DNA of 64,000 nt from a virus: positions 45,444 to 109,443 of the IMG/VR virus record IMGVR_UViG_3300006484_001465, one strand, 5' to 3'. The notes below the pieces were generated by a model. It was given only the letters and a program-made list of their open reading frames with translations. It did no database searches and had not been told where the DNA came from. Every line of letters starts with the position of its first letter. Position 1 is the stretch's first letter. Shown here in pieces: positions 63,165-64,000 of the stretch. A program made the translations under genes and the position numbers.

Positions 63165-63686
63165 ATGATAAATGAACACGACATGACTAAATCAATGATT
63201 GACACAATGAGGTCAGTTAAATTAGTTAGAGAATCTGTTGAACCAAATCAAGCAGAGCAATCTATGGGTATGAATAACGAACAAGCACCACAAGAAATCA
63301 TTATCCTTAAAAATGGTGAAGAACAAAATGTTGAGGGTAGTATTTCTGGATTTTGGAAAGCTGATAAAGAATCGTTTATGCAAACTGTATCATCCGATGT
63401 TAGATTTACTAGCTTTTCAATTACACCAAAATCTGGCGCAAATGAAGGTGATGTTAAAATGACTGGAATTTTAGATGCTTACGATATTGGGTTCTCAATG
63501 AATAAAAACGCTAGTTTAGGTTTAGTTATTACTACAGCACCAGAAGGGGCTCAAAGTTCTGACATTAAATTAGATGAAAATGTAATGAAAACATTAAGTG
63601 CTTTGTATAAGTACTACCAAAACTGGTATAAAGATTGGTCAACTAAGTTGAACACTGAAAATTTTACAAACGTTAGAAATGCTTAA
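63165..63686 (+). CDS. Unknown 173-aa protein
   Basis: A 173-residue protein. The N-terminus (MINEHDMTKSMIDTMRSVKL then VRESVEPNQ) is helical. A Gln/Glu-rich linker leads to a strand-rich domain (GSISGFWKADKESFMQTVSS onward) and a C-terminal helix (KTLSALYKYYQNWYKDWSTK). No family is recognised. The 'R-x-V-K-L-V-R-E-S' start resembles two other N-termini in the window (RLLES, RLYLLEA). Its end overlaps the next gene by eight bases. It may be a virion-associated protein or part of the lysis group. Confidence 0.6.
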   Translation: MINEHDMTKSMIDTMRSVKLVRESVEPNQAEQSMGMNNEQAPQEIIILKNGEEQNVEGSISGFWKADKESFMQTVSSDVRFTSFSITPKSGANEGDVKMTGILDAYDIGFSMNKNASLGLVITTAPEGAQSSDIKLDENVMKTLSALYKYYQNWYKDWSTKLNTENFTNVRNA

Positions 63687-64000
63687 AACTTTAGACACAA
63701 AATCAATTATTATAATAATATTAGCATCTTTATTGGTCATATTTACGATATTCCAACCGAATAAAAAAATACAAACTTATAAAGGTGAGATTAAAGTTTT
63801 ACATCAAAAAAATAAAGAGTTACTACATAGTAATGATAGTTTAAAGATAGTAAACCAAAAGATTGATAAAGAATTGGAAAAAATATATGGTATAATTAGA
63901 ATAACTGAAAAATTGATTGTACAATATGATAACAGAATAAATGATTTAAAAAATAAACAAAATGAAACATCTAATAGGGTTAATGTTCTTAATGCTGATG
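63679..64000 (+). CDS. Probable i-spanin (Rz-like), 5' part
   Basis: ATG at 63679 opens a frame that runs beyond the window end (107 codons seen). Residues ~9-24 form one N-terminal membrane anchor (SIIIIILASLLVIFTIFQ), followed by a continuous charged coiled coil (EIKVLHQKNKELLHSNDSLK, DKELEKIYGIIRITEKLIVQ, NRINDLKNKQNETSNRVN). A signal anchor plus a periplasmic coiled coil is the Rz/i-spanin layout, fitting the nearby amidase and a Gram-negative host. The start overlaps the upstream stop by eight bases. Without the C-terminus other anchored coiled-coil proteins remain possible. Confidence 0.6.
   Translation, partial: MLKTLDTKSIIIIILASLLVIFTIFQPNKKIQTYKGEIKVLHQKNKELLHSNDSLKIVNQKIDKELEKIYGIIRITEKLIVQYDNRINDLKNKQNETSNRVNVLNAD

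Overview
This window is a 64 kb internal piece of the genome of a large, AT-rich, contractile-tailed bacteriophage (a myovirus with T4-like replication and baseplate genes) that very probably infects a member of the Bacteroidota. Phage evidence: baseplate wedge proteins of the gp25, gp6 and gp53/LysM types, a giant baseplate hub carrying two wall-degrading domains, and T4-style replication genes (gp32, UvsX, RNase H, gp41, gp46/gp47, NrdA/NrdB). Host evidence: five exact TTG-N20-TAnnTTTG promoters (the sigma-A pattern of Flavobacterium and Bacteroides), SprB-type adhesin repeats in a tail protein, and a phage sigma factor closely resembling Bacteroidota RpoD. No terminase, portal, capsid, tRNA or integrase gene is visible, and both ends of the window cut through genes.

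Layout. (1) 1-15.2 kb: tail proteins. These are the 3' part of a probable tape measure, a 1780-aa baseplate/tail protein with an inserted eight-bladed WD40 propeller and an OmpA-like domain, a LysM/gp53-like protein, and a 2283-aa hub with M15 peptidase and GH24 lysozyme domains. (2) 15.2-17.3 kb: small unknown and acidic proteins ending at a strong terminator. (3) 17.3-26.3 kb: a DNA-metabolism cassette (ssDNA-binding protein, UvsX, 5'-3' nuclease, DnaB-type helicase, class I ribonucleotide reductase) starting at two tandem host-type promoters and ending at a terminator. (4) 26.3-50.1 kb: baseplate wedge and a long run of tail/fibre proteins, interrupted by one reverse-strand gene with an ADP-ribosyltransferase-like start motif. 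(5) 50.1-60.5 kb: second replication/recombination cassette (RuvC-like resolvase, primase, reverse-strand acetyltransferase, RecB-like nuclease, gp47, membrane AAA ATPase, gp46). (6) 60.5-64 kb: sigma factor, membrane protein, endolysin-like amidase and the start of a spanin-like gene.

The standout system is at 55.9-59.8 kb. The recombination ATPase gp46 is encoded in two separate genes, each ending or starting with part of an intein (29-aa N part, 124-aa C part). The break falls inside the Walker A loop, so neither half can bind ATP alone. A free-standing Vsr-like (EDxHD-type) homing endonuclease gene lies between the halves and overlaps the second by ATGA. This is a fractured-gene arrangement: protein trans-splicing must rebuild gp46, and the endonuclease could mobilise the cassette. 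Other noteworthy items are the WD40 propeller, the SprB repeats, AU-rich tandem repeats in the leader of the ssDNA-binding gene, two genes with a -7 box only four bases before the start codon, and a recurrent TATTTATA motif upstream of structural genes that may be read by the phage sigma factor. Functional calls rest on motifs read by eye; no database search was possible.
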